A stretch of DNA of 37,198 nt from a virus, in the IMG/VR virus record IMGVR_UViG_3300025759_000259, positions 1 to 37,198 of that record; one strand, written 5' to 3'. Under the pieces are notes generated by a model. It saw only the letters and a list, made by a program, of their open reading frames with translations. It was not told the origin of the DNA and searched no databases. Below are positions 6,635 through 12,926 of the stretch, piece by piece. The number at the start of each line of letters is the position of its first letter. The stretch's first letter is position 1. The position numbers were made by a program, and so were the translations under genes.

Positions 6635-6751
6635 ATGGAAACTATTATTTATATTGTATGTGGTGTAGTGTTTGGTTCAACAACTTGGTTACTATATGAG
6701 ACACACCAGTTAAAGAAAAGACTCAATGAAATCTTAGGAGACTATGAGTAA
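6635..6751 (+). CDS. Small single-span membrane protein (38 aa)
   Basis: ATG 6635 follows AGAGGAAGAATAAA. Residues about 4-20 (IIYIVCGVVFGSTTWLLY) form one transmembrane helix, followed by a charged coiled tail (HQLKKRLNEILGDYE). It ends in a TAATG overlap with the next gene. No family is recognised. It belongs to a series of tiny membrane proteins slotted between the replication genes here. Confidence 0.5.
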   Translation: METIIYIVCGVVFGSTTWLLYETHQLKKRLNEILGDYE

Positions 6752-6927
6752 TGAGTATGGTTGGAACAATAGAAGACATGCGTTGGGAAATCAAACTCCT
6801 TAAGGATGAGAATAGTAGACTCAGGCGTTTCATAAAGGACAAAAAATTAATCCGTGAGTTCGATGACTCAGAACGTAAGAGAGCCATGGAAAGAACTAGA
6901 GCTAACTCAGATAGCCGTGAGTATTAA
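6751..6927 (+). CDS. Hypothetical charged helical protein (58 aa)
   Basis: It starts by TAATG overlap with the previous gene; TAGGAGACT is the likely ribosome binding site about 12 nt upstream. The product is a highly charged, probably fully helical protein (WEIKLLKDENSRLRRFIKDKK, then basic/acidic repeats to SDSREY) that looks like a short coiled coil. The function is unknown. Confidence 0.5.
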   Translation: MSMVGTIEDMRWEIKLLKDENSRLRRFIKDKKLIREFDDSERKRAMERTRANSDSREY

Positions 6928-7054
6928 TGAGTTCATACCATATGTCATAACGATGTCTGTCATTGTGTCATGTATATCCTTCATAACTTTAACCCCTCTA
7001 GTTCTTATTATACTTAAGATAAGGAAACTAATATGTTCAAACAAGTCCTCGTAG
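6917..7054 (+). CDS. Possible small membrane protein (45 aa)
   Basis: The reading frame has a long hydrophobic stretch (PYVITMSVIVSCISFITL, then PLVLIILKIRK) that would span the membrane once or twice. A GTG at 6917 or the ATG at 6953 could start it. Neither has a clear ribosome binding site, and the frame runs 22 nt into the exonuclease gene. I list it because about 100 nt would otherwise be empty and the hydrophobic pattern matches neighbouring mini-proteins. Confidence 0.35.
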   Translation: MSINEFIPYVITMSVIVSCISFITLTPLVLIILKIRKLICSNKSS

Positions 7055-7743
7055 ATGGAGATACGTTTGCCTATCGTGCAGCATTCTCCTGTGAAGATAC
7101 GACAACTGAGGATGCCATTGACAAAGTTGATGAGTTACTAGAGGAAACTCTTAATGAAGTTCTGTGGGAAATCGACAGTGATATGTATCAAATATTCCTG
7201 ACAGGTAAAGGTAACTTCAGGTATGACATAGCTGTCACTCATGAGTACAAAGGTAACAGAAAGAAGGCTGAGAAGCCTCAACATCTTCAGGCTGTACGTG
7301 ACCACATGATAAACAACTGGGAAGCCATTGTGTCACAAGGTGAAGAGGCAGATGATCTCTTAGGCATCTGGTCAACAGGCTATGGACCTGAAGCTTTGGT
7401 TGTATCTATCGACAAAGATATGCTGCAGTTACCTTGTAATCATTACAACCCTAACAAAAGAAAATACCTGACAGTATCCGAAGTAGAAGGTAATAAGTTT
7501 TTCTACTCACAGATATTGACAGGTGATAAGGCAGACAATATTATAGGGTTATATGGTATTGGTCCTGTCAAGGCTAACAAGATCCTTGAGGACACAGAAA
7601 CAGTTGAAGGTATGTATGAGGCTTGCTTAAGATCCTACAACGGAGAAGAGGATCGTGTCATTGAGAATGGTAGGCTACTGTGGTTACGTAGGTATGAAGG
7701 TCAGATCTGGGAGCCGCCCAAATGCGTTTCAGATCGGGCCTAG
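7033..7743 (+). CDS. 5'-3' exonuclease, FEN/T7 gp6-like
   Basis: A structure-specific 5' nuclease for primer removal, recombination and host DNA breakdown. The PIN-like core has the early acid D9 (LVDGD), GEEADDLLGIW (E105, D107, D108) and VVSIDKDMLQL (D127, D129). The helix-3-turn-helix is TGDKADNIIGLYGIGPVKA (164-182), with D165 and D168. Length 236 aa is in the range of phage exonucleases. The start is ATG 7033, with AAGGA about 7 nt upstream. Its 3' end overlaps endonuclease I by 22 nt, so the two nucleases are probably translated together. It contains an internal promoter at 7516-7544. Confidence 0.9.
   Translation: MFKQVLVDGDTFAYRAAFSCEDTTTEDAIDKVDELLEETLNEVLWEIDSDMYQIFLTGKGNFRYDIAVTHEYKGNRKKAEKPQHLQAVRDHMINNWEAIVSQGEEADDLLGIWSTGYGPEALVVSIDKDMLQLPCNHYNPNKRKYLTVSEVEGNKFFYSQILTGDKADNIIGLYGIGPVKANKILEDTETVEGMYEACLRSYNGEEDRVIENGRLLWLRRYEGQIWEPPKCVSDRA
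7516..7544 (+). promoter_or_regulatory. Near-perfect promoter TTGACA-17-TATTAT
   Basis: TTGACA at 7516-7521, a 17-nt spacer and TATTAT at 7539-7544 (11 of 12 consensus). It lies within the exonuclease coding sequence and would drive endonuclease I and the genes behind it. Confidence 0.6.
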
Positions 7744-8105
7744 AAGAAAGGACAGCCAAGTACCTAAGGAAACTAAAGGTTAAGTTCACATATGAGAAAC
7801 TAAAAATCAAGTGGCAAGACCTTAGGTACAAGACTTACACACCTGATTTCGTATTAGCCAACGGAATAATAATAGAAACTAAAGGGAGATTTATCTCTTC
7901 AGATAGGACAAAACATCTCATGGTAAAACGACAACACCCAGAGTTAGACATAAGATTTGTATTCAGTAATCCTAATGCTAAACTATATAAAGGGTCAAAG
8001 ACAACCTATGCATCTTGGTGTGAGAAGAATGGGTTCATGTATGCCAAAGAAAATATACCTATTGAATGGATAAAAGAAAAAAAGGTACTTGACAATGTTC
8101 GATGA
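7722..8105 (+). CDS. Endonuclease I / Holliday junction resolvase, T7 gp3-like
   Basis: Cuts branched DNA and helps degrade the host chromosome and resolve replication intermediates before packaging. It follows T7 gp3 closely: FRSGLEER (E8), YTPDFVLANGIIIETKG (D42, E52, K54), then RTKHLMVKRQHPELDIRFVFS and KLYKGSKTTYASWCEK, ending IPIEWIKE. The catalytic spacing (D to E 10 residues, E to K 2) equals that of T7 D55, E65 and K67. The N-terminus begins right at the conserved block, so it is about 12 residues shorter than T7 gp3. The start at ATG 7722 is inside the exonuclease gene. Confidence 0.95.
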   Translation: MRFRSGLEERTAKYLRKLKVKFTYEKLKIKWQDLRYKTYTPDFVLANGIIIETKGRFISSDRTKHLMVKRQHPELDIRFVFSNPNAKLYKGSKTTYASWCEKNGFMYAKENIPIEWIKEKKVLDNVR

Positions 8106-8117
8106 AGATAGTAAAAT
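8089..8117 (+). promoter_or_regulatory. Near-perfect promoter TTGACA-17-TAAAAT
   Basis: TTGACA at 8089-8094, a 17-nt spacer and TAAAAT at 8112-8117 (11 of 12). It overlaps the end of endonuclease I and the first codons of the next small gene. Transcripts from about 8124 would skip that start and serve mazG and nrdJ. Confidence 0.6.
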
Positions 8118-8280
8118 ACATGCTCTTGTGGAGAACTACGGGCTTAGTCTTCTGCTAGAACAAAATGAAATAGAAGAATATTTTATTGTCAAATACCTAG
8201 TAGAAGAAGGTATGATTGACTTGAACGAATACTTTAACTTGGACGCAGAAATGCAAGAATGGAAAGAGATGGAAGAATGA
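8095..8280 (+). CDS. Hypothetical acidic protein (61 aa)
   Basis: A very acidic, leucine-rich, probably helical protein (LVENYGLSLLLEQNEIEEYF ... YFNLDAEMQEWKEMEE). ATG 8095 is preferred over TTG 8089 because AAAGG at 8081-8085 is correctly spaced only for the ATG. It overlaps endonuclease I by 11 nt and the start of the mazG-like gene by about 4 nt. No family is recognised. Its charge would suit DNA mimicry or a protein-protein adaptor, but this is speculation. Confidence 0.55.
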   Translation: MFDEDSKIHALVENYGLSLLLEQNEIEEYFIVKYLVEEGMIDLNEYFNLDAEMQEWKEMEE

Positions 8281-8615
8281 TGAGCTTTAAAGAATATAAA
8301 GAATACTTGGACATGTACTCTGACTGGGTGGAAGGTAAGATCCTGACCAAAGGTAATGATCGTATCTTTGAGAACACCTTGGGTTTAGTAGGTGAAGCTG
8401 GTGAGGTAGCTGAGAAAGTCAAGAAGATGCTACGTGACAAGGCCCGTTACAGCAATGAAGACTTATTAAATGAATTAGGGGATGTGTTGTTCTACACTAC
8501 AGCATTAGCTAATATCTACGGTGGTACACTAAAGTCTATCATTGAACTCAACATGGAGAAACTAGACGGGCGTATGGAACGAGGCACACTACGGGGATCA
8601 GGTGACAAACGATGA
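8277..8615 (+). CDS. mazG: MazG-like nucleotide pyrophosphohydrolase
   Basis: A MazG-family NTP pyrophosphohydrolase that hydrolyses (d)NTPs or (p)ppGpp-type nucleotides. Phage copies are thought to adjust host nucleotide metabolism. The helical metal-binding motifs are visible: GLVGEAGEVAEKVKK (the ExxE-type helix) and NELGDVLFYTTAL (ExxD helix). Length 112-118 aa fits a single-domain phage MazG. The start is ATG 8277 or 8280, overlapping the previous stop; GGAAAGAGA is the likely ribosome binding site. Its stop overlaps the RNR start by 4 nt (ATGA). It is grouped with ThyX and NrdJ as nucleotide metabolism. Confidence 0.85.
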   Translation: MMSFKEYKEYLDMYSDWVEGKILTKGNDRIFENTLGLVGEAGEVAEKVKKMLRDKARYSNEDLLNELGDVLFYTTALANIYGGTLKSIIELNMEKLDGRMERGTLRGSGDKR

Positions 8616-10519
8616 ATAACTACCTACCAACAGACTATCAAGCCTTCATTCATACGTCACGGTATGCTCGTTGGCTTGACGATAAGGGGCGTAGGGAAAG
8701 CTGGAGTGAGACAGTCTCTAGGTATATGGACAATGTAGTTCGTCGTGAACTAGACATGGATACCATTGCTATCGCATCTGAACTAGAGAAAGCTATTCTT
8801 AACCTAGATGTTATGCCCTCTATGCGAGCCATGATGACAGCTGGTCCAGCCCTAGATCGTGACAACACAGCTGGATATAACTGCAGCTATCTACCCGTAG
8901 ATGACCCTAAGTCCTTCGATGAGGCTATGTTCATCTTGTTGTGTGGCACTGGTGTTGGCTTTAGTGTCGAGAGGCAGTTCGTTCAGAAGCTCCCTGAAGT
9001 TCCTGAGTTGTTCGACAGTGAGACAGTCATCGTTGTCAAAGACAGTAAGGAAGGTTGGGCTAAGGCATTCCGTCAAGTTCTTGCTCTCCTATGGGCTGGT
9101 GAGATACCTAAGTGGGATGTGTCTCGTGTACGTCCAGCTGGTGCCAAGCTAAAAGTATTCGGTGGACGAGCATCTGGACCTGCACCTCTTGTAGATCTAT
9201 TTAACTTTGTTGTCAAGGTATTCAAGGATGCCCAAGGGCGTAAGTTGTCCTCTATCGAATGCCATGACATCATGTGTAAGATAGGTGAGGTTGTAGTTGT
9301 AGGTGGTGTACGCCGCAGTGCTATGATTAGTTTATCTAACTTGTCAGATGATCGTATGCGTCATGCTAAGTCAGGCAAGTGGTGGGAGAACGAACCTCAA
9401 CGTGCCTTAGCTAATAACTCAGTAGCCTACACAGAGAAGCCAGATGCTACTTCATTCATGCGTGAATGGATGGCCTTAGTGGAATCAGGAAGTGGTGAAC
9501 GAGGCGTATTCAATCGTCAGGCAAGTAAGAAACAAGCAGCTAAATACGGAAGACGGGATGACAACTATGAGTTCGGGACTAATCCTTGTAGTGAAATCAT
9601 CCTTCGTCCGTATCAGTTCTGTAATCTTACGGAAGTTGTGGTTAGGGCTACAGATAATATTGAAGATCTTGAACGTAAGGTTAAGTATGCAACTATCCTT
9701 GGAACAATACAATCGTCACTTACAAGATTTCCCTACCTCAGAAAGATCTGGAAGACAAACACAGAAGAAGAAAGACTTCTAGGTGTATCACTGACAGGCA
9801 TCATGGACAACCCATTGATGACATCTAAGAATAAAGGATTGGAGAAAACTCTTGACCACCTACGTGAAGTTGCTGTTAGTACCAATTCTACTTGGGCTGG
9901 TCTCCTTGGCATTCCTAAATCAACATCTATTACTTGCGTCAAGCCAAGTGGAACGGTGTCACAACTTGTCGATAGTGCCTCTGGAATCCATGCCAGACAT
10001 TCAGACTACTATATTAGAACCGTTAGGGGAGACAACAAAGATCCGTTGACACAATTCATGAAGGACCAGAAGATCCCTAGTGAACCCTGTGTGATTAAAC
10101 CCGATGGTACAACTGTGTTTAGTTTTCCTATCATGTCACCTAAGGGATCAGTAGTTACTTCCGATATGTCAGCCATTGAACAACTAGAGACATGGCTTAC
10201 CTATCAACGCCACTGGTGTGAACACAAGCCATCTGTCACTATCAATGTCAAGAAAGATGAATGGTTCGAGGTAGGAGCATTTGTATATAAACACTTCGAT
10301 GAGATGTCAGGTGTGTCATTTTTACCATACAACGAACATACTTATCAGCAAGCACCATATCAGGAGATTGACAAGGACCAGTATAATATGTTATTAAGTG
10401 AGATGCCAGATGAAATAGATTGGTCTAAGTTATCTGAGTATGAGAAGGAAGATAACACCGTAGCTATGCAGACAATGGCTTGCTCAGGTGATGTTTGTGA
10501 AATTGTAGACTTAACATAA
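8612..10519 (+). CDS. nrdJ: Class II ribonucleotide reductase, adenosylcobalamin-dependent (NrdJ, monomeric RTPR type)
   Basis: Reduces ribonucleotides to deoxyribonucleotides using adenosylcobalamin to make the radical, without oxygen or a second subunit. Compared with Lactobacillus RTPR: redox pair C91 (GYNCSYLPV) and C337 (QFCNLTEV), thiyl C326 with E328 (NPCSEI; C326 to C337 spacing of 11 equals 408-419), GTGVGFSVE (112-120), and the tail cysteines C624 and C629 (ACSGDVCEI, spacing 5 as in 731/736). At 635 aa it is about 100 residues shorter than RTPR. The start is ATG 8612 in an ATGA overlap with mazG, with AGGTGA upstream. It implies that the host makes or imports B12. Confidence 0.95.
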   Translation: MNNYLPTDYQAFIHTSRYARWLDDKGRRESWSETVSRYMDNVVRRELDMDTIAIASELEKAILNLDVMPSMRAMMTAGPALDRDNTAGYNCSYLPVDDPKSFDEAMFILLCGTGVGFSVERQFVQKLPEVPELFDSETVIVVKDSKEGWAKAFRQVLALLWAGEIPKWDVSRVRPAGAKLKVFGGRASGPAPLVDLFNFVVKVFKDAQGRKLSSIECHDIMCKIGEVVVVGGVRRSAMISLSNLSDDRMRHAKSGKWWENEPQRALANNSVAYTEKPDATSFMREWMALVESGSGERGVFNRQASKKQAAKYGRRDDNYEFGTNPCSEIILRPYQFCNLTEVVVRATDNIEDLERKVKYATILGTIQSSLTRFPYLRKIWKTNTEEERLLGVSLTGIMDNPLMTSKNKGLEKTLDHLREVAVSTNSTWAGLLGIPKSTSITCVKPSGTVSQLVDSASGIHARHSDYYIRTVRGDNKDPLTQFMKDQKIPSEPCVIKPDGTTVFSFPIMSPKGSVVTSDMSAIEQLETWLTYQRHWCEHKPSVTINVKKDEWFEVGAFVYKHFDEMSGVSFLPYNEHTYQQAPYQEIDKDQYNMLLSEMPDEIDWSKLSEYEKEDNTVAMQTMACSGDVCEIVDLT

Positions 10520-10531
10520 AGGAGAAAGACT

Positions 10532-10600
10532 ATGACAGGTTTAGAGGTATATGCCCTTATTATTACTGTAGTAGCTGCACTTGAAATCTTTGTAGCATGA
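10532..10600 (+). CDS. Tiny membrane peptide (22 aa)
   Basis: TAAAGGAGAAAGACT right before ATG 10532 is one of the best ribosome binding sites in the block. The 22-residue product (TGLEVYALIITVVAALEIFV, after the initial Met) is a single hydrophobic helix. The stop overlaps the next ATG (ATGATC). The strong site could serve mainly to start translation for the coupled downstream gene, but the peptide itself has a clean transmembrane pattern. The function is unknown. Confidence 0.5.
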   Translation: MTGLEVYALIITVVAALEIFVA

Positions 10601-11037
10601 TCAAACGCCCATTCAACAGAGCCTTATATGAAGCTTATGATGCTAAGGCTAAAGAAACTCTGGTGTCCCTTCTCGAAAGGAAGGGGCATACAGTTGTCAG
10701 CACAAAAGAAAACTACGATGCTGATGTGGTGACACAGAAAGATGACTACACATACTTCAATGAGGCTGAGGTTAAGGTAGCATGGAAAGAAGATTGGCCT
10801 ACCACTTGGGCTGAGATACGTATCCCTGAACGTAAGGGTAGATTAGTCAAGAAGTACCAGAAACAGAATGGTGTCTTGAACTTCTACATCTTTCGTAATG
10901 ACATGAAACAAGCATGGAGAATTAAGGATACACTACTGACTGAGGAAAGCCTGAAGGAAGCTAAGGGTAGATACATTGTTAAAGGTGAGAAGTTCTTTCA
11001 TATTCCCTATACTAAAGCTGAGTTAATAAACATCTAG
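10597..11037 (+). CDS. Hypothetical protein, candidate PD-(D/E)XK nuclease fold (146 aa)
   Basis: I do not recognise a named family. The layout helix - YDADVV (D41, D43) - strand - NEAEVK (E58-V-K60) - basic helix (ERKGRLVKKYQK) resembles the D...ExK catalytic core of restriction-endonuclease-like nucleases. This is a pattern argument only. The rest is basic and aromatic (VLNFYIFRNDMKQAWR). It starts by ATGA overlap with the tiny peptide gene and lies after RNR, within the replication and host-takeover block. Alternatives include a DNA-binding protein without activity. Confidence 0.6.
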   Translation: MIKRPFNRALYEAYDAKAKETLVSLLERKGHTVVSTKENYDADVVTQKDDYTYFNEAEVKVAWKEDWPTTWAEIRIPERKGRLVKKYQKQNGVLNFYIFRNDMKQAWRIKDTLLTEESLKEAKGRYIVKGEKFFHIPYTKAELINI

Positions 11038-11045
11038 GAGAACCT

Positions 11046-11270
11046 ATGTCAGATCCAGTAAATAAGCCACTACACTATGGTGATGGGCAGATAGAATGTA
11101 TAGACTATATGAAGGACAACATGGATACGATGATGTTCTTGGGGTACTTAGAAGGCAATACTAAGAAGTATCTCCATCGTTACAGGTATAAGGGAAAGCC
11201 TGTTGAGGACTTGAAGAAAGCACAATGGTACTTAAATAAACTTATACTTGAAATGGAAGGAGAAATCTAA
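11046..11270 (+). CDS. DUF3310 family protein (74 aa)
   Basis: Matches the DUF3310 (SaV-like) pattern: NKPLHYGDGQIECIDYM near the N-terminus, then FLGYLEGNTKKYLHRYRYKG and EDLKKAQWYLNKLI. The family is common in phage replication or nucleotide regions, and its biochemical role is not established. Length is typical. CTAGGAGAACCT before ATG 11046 is a good ribosome binding site. The stop overlaps the next start (TAATG). Confidence 0.85.
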   Translation: MSDPVNKPLHYGDGQIECIDYMKDNMDTMMFLGYLEGNTKKYLHRYRYKGKPVEDLKKAQWYLNKLILEMEGEI

Positions 11271-11455
11271 TGATAGCAGCTTTAGTATTAGCCTGTTATG
11301 CAGAAAATAATGTCTGTAAAACTTTTACTGGACCAGATATGTACAAAACAGAAGAGGCTTGTCAGGAAAGCATAGGTGTCGGTATAAAACTTATAGAAGA
11401 AAGGGGTTGGTTTGTTGTTGACTATGCTTGTTATGACTGGGGTCAGTCTGCATAA
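11270..11455 (+). CDS. Small cysteine-containing protein, possibly exported (61 aa)
   Basis: The N-terminus (MIAALVLACYA) is hydrophobic and short. Cysteines at 9, 16, 31 and 54 could form two disulfides in the periplasm if the protein is exported. The rest is soluble-looking (GPDMYKTEEACQESIGV ... YACYDWGQSA). ATG 11270 overlaps the DUF3310 stop, with AAGGAG just upstream. It is the last gene of the rightward block. Whether the N-terminus is a real signal peptide is doubtful because it lacks a basic start. Confidence 0.6.
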   Translation: MIAALVLACYAENNVCKTFTGPDMYKTEEACQESIGVGIKLIEERGWFVVDYACYDWGQSA

Positions 11456-11494
11456 AAAAAAGAGGAGCTTAACGGCTCCCCTTCCTTTTCTTTC
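11454..11494. terminator. Bidirectional terminator between the two gene blocks
   Basis: An A-tract (11454-11461), then GGAGC (11464-11468), loop TTAACG, GCTCC (11475-11479), then a T-rich run (to about 11494). The stem with A and T tracts on opposite sides can end transcription from both directions, which fits the convergent genes. The stem lies partly in the last codons of the leftward gene. Confidence 0.75.
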
Positions 11495-11693
11495 CTGATG
11501 CTGTTGTGGACCAAGATACTCTCTTCGGTCCTTTCTTTTTGGCAGCTTCCCTTTTACTGATGCTACCTGCTACCGCCTTGGGTCTGCAAGCAGGGTAAGC
11601 TCTCTTCTCACCCTTGGATCTGCCACAGGGTTTACCTGTCTTGACGTCGATCCATTCCTCACTGAACCATTTACCTAGACCACCCTTAGCCAT
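11469..11693 (-). CDS. Small basic phage protein (74 aa)
   Basis: Very rich in Lys/Arg/Gly: the start KGGLGKWFSEEWIDVKTGK leads to PCGRSKGEKRAYPACRP, and the tail ends KKRKGSR. The GKWF..EWxDxKTGKPCGR and YPACRP blocks match a small protein of unknown function that I recall from marine phages and other viruses. Two cysteines sit in the PCGR and PACR blocks. It starts by TAATG overlap with the next leftward gene and is the last gene of the late block. The charge suggests DNA binding or a virion role, not shown. Confidence 0.7.
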   Translation of the reverse strand: MAKGGLGKWFSEEWIDVKTGKPCGRSKGEKRAYPACRPKAVAGSISKREAAKKKGPKRVSWSTTASGKKRKGSR

Positions 11694-11809
11694 TATTTCT
11701 TCTTCTTTTTCTGACGAAGTTTCTTTAGGTCAGCTGATGTAATCTTCTTACGGGGTACAGCAACTGCAGCTAGACGTTTTTGTTTAGGTGTATATTTTTC
11801 ATAAGGCAT
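11693..11809 (-). CDS. Tiny lysine-rich protein (38 aa)
   Basis: The start is ATG at 11809, preceded by GAGGAAAAC, so the longer frame to 11881 is not used. The product MPYEKYTPKQKRLAAVAVPR is followed by a tail ending in a run of lysines. It resembles short basic head-region peptides seen next to structural genes in marine podoviruses (memory, unchecked). It sits between two other basic small genes with tight overlaps. Confidence 0.6.
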   Translation of the reverse strand: MPYEKYTPKQKRLAAVAVPRKKITSADLKKLRQKKKKK

Positions 11810-11979
11810 TATGTTTTCCTCACTCTGTTGTCTTTGCCTCTCCAACCACCACCCTTTTCCTTGTACCACTTGGATGCCCAAGCATTAGCATAAGCTGATG
11901 GGTAGACTTTGAACTTCTTACGTGCTGCTTGCTTTGCACGATTCCATAACGCAGGGTTAGTTGGTTTAGGACTTGACAT
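11809..11979 (-). CDS. Small basic protein with YPSAYANAW motif (56 aa)
   Basis: The start is ATG 11979 after AAGGAAAAACT; the frame further upstream overlaps the next gene and is not used. The core KFKVYPSAYANAWASKWYKEKGG is a pattern I recall in many tailed-phage and giant-virus proteins of unknown function. The rest is basic. It is part of a three-gene run of small basic proteins at the end of the late block. Confidence 0.68.
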   Translation of the reverse strand: MSSPKPTNPALWNRAKQAARKKFKVYPSAYANAWASKWYKEKGGGWRGKDNRVRKT

Positions 11980-11989
11980 AGTTTTTCCT

Positions 11990-12442
11990 TTATAGTCTGC
12001 CGTAGTAAAAGAGAAGAAAGAATAAAGCAAAGCCAAAGGTGAATAGAACAATAAGAGTGACACCACCCCATAGAAGAATATTCTCCCAAAGTTCTGCTCT
12101 TTTCTTCCTCTTGTCCTCTGCTTCTTTTTTCTTCCTAACTCGTATTTCTTTTCTTAAGGCTACCAATTCTTGCCACCCTGAGTATCCCCTAGTGGCTATG
12201 ATAATCTCCCTTAAATTATTCTCTAAATCTTCGGCCTTCTTACGGTTGACATACGTGTCTAAAGCTTCTTCATTTGCATTAGCAAATATACTACTTCTTT
12301 TCTTGTCATGATTATCTTTGGCCTGATCGATAGCTTCAAACAAACTACCTATGTCTTTAGCTAAAGAGGTTATCTCCTTACCAGCTGACACACCAGCCTT
12401 GATAGCTGAGAAACTAGCCATAGCTATAGTAATGGGGTCCAT
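11990..12442 (-). CDS. Phage protein with C-terminal membrane helix (150 aa)
   Basis: It begins MDPITIAMASFSAIKAGVSAG and continues as a helical, charged protein (about 45-115, with YSGWQELVALRKEIRVRKKK). It ends with a long hydrophobic segment (about 122-145, LLWGGVTLIVLFTFGFALFF). This layout matches a widespread phage family of unknown function that is usually found among late genes; the recall is unchecked. AAGGTAGGTTAAG precedes ATG 12442. It could sit in the host inner membrane during ejection or lysis; a holin role is possible but unsupported. Confidence 0.68.
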   Translation of the reverse strand: MDPITIAMASFSAIKAGVSAGKEITSLAKDIGSLFEAIDQAKDNHDKKRSSIFANANEEALDTYVNRKKAEDLENNLREIIIATRGYSGWQELVALRKEIRVRKKKEAEDKRKKRAELWENILLWGGVTLIVLFTFGFALFFLLFYYGRL

Positions 12443-12453
12443 CTTAACCTACC

Positions 12454-12690
12454 TTAGGCAATGACAAAGTTTACAATCTGACCATTTGGTTGTCTAAGCT
12501 TAGTGTAGTCAGGCCCATAAGCATAGGGTTTATTCATCTCTATCTGACGGACTATCTCTGCAGGACTGATCTCTTTTCTTTTCTTCTTCAAGGGTTCTTC
12601 ACCCCTGCCATTCTCAAAGACTACATTGGTATGCGTTTGGAATGGCATACTAGGTAAAGGAAAGTGAGATATAAGGGTGTCACCTACCAT
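12454..12690 (-). CDS. Hypothetical late protein (78 aa)
   Basis: Proline-rich N-terminus (HFPLPSMPFQTHTN), a basic patch (EEPLKKKRKEISPAEIVRQIE) and a C-terminal YAYGPDYTKLRQPNGQIVNF. No family is recognised. The start at 12690 overlaps the stop of the preceding gene (ATGGTAG). No clear ribosome binding site is seen, so translation may be coupled. Confidence 0.5.
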   Translation of the reverse strand: MVGDTLISHFPLPSMPFQTHTNVVFENGRGEEPLKKKRKEISPAEIVRQIEMNKPYAYGPDYTKLRQPNGQIVNFVIA

Positions 12691-12926
12691 TGCTTACATG
12701 ACCAGTATCTAGCTGTAAACTTATCCTTGGCTGTGTCACACTTATGTCTAGCCCTGAAGCTCTTACGTCTAGCTGGTATATTCTTTTTGATCTTCATATT
12801 AGGATCACCAAAACGAATAACTTTTTCTTTACCATCCTTACAGGCTTTAACAACAAACTTCTTAGGGCCACCTGAGGTTCTCTGAACCTTGTTGCACTTC
12901 ATCTTTGATTTGTCTATTTTAGCCAC
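12684..12926 (-). CDS. Small basic cysteine-containing phage protein (80 aa)
   Basis: A Lys-rich protein with ordered motifs KMKCNKVQRT, KKFVVKACKDGKEKVIRFGD, RKSFRARHKCD and TARYWSCKQW. Its four cysteines (in KC, AC, KC, SC) could bind a metal. It resembles a small family I recall from marine phages and viruses, of unknown role. The start is GTG 12926, with GGGGCGAT upstream, overlapping the u-spanin stop. The same set of short basic proteins at the end of the late block recurs here. Confidence 0.65.
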   Translation of the reverse strand: MAKIDKSKMKCNKVQRTSGGPKKFVVKACKDGKEKVIRFGDPNMKIKKNIPARRKSFRARHKCDTAKDKFTARYWSCKQW

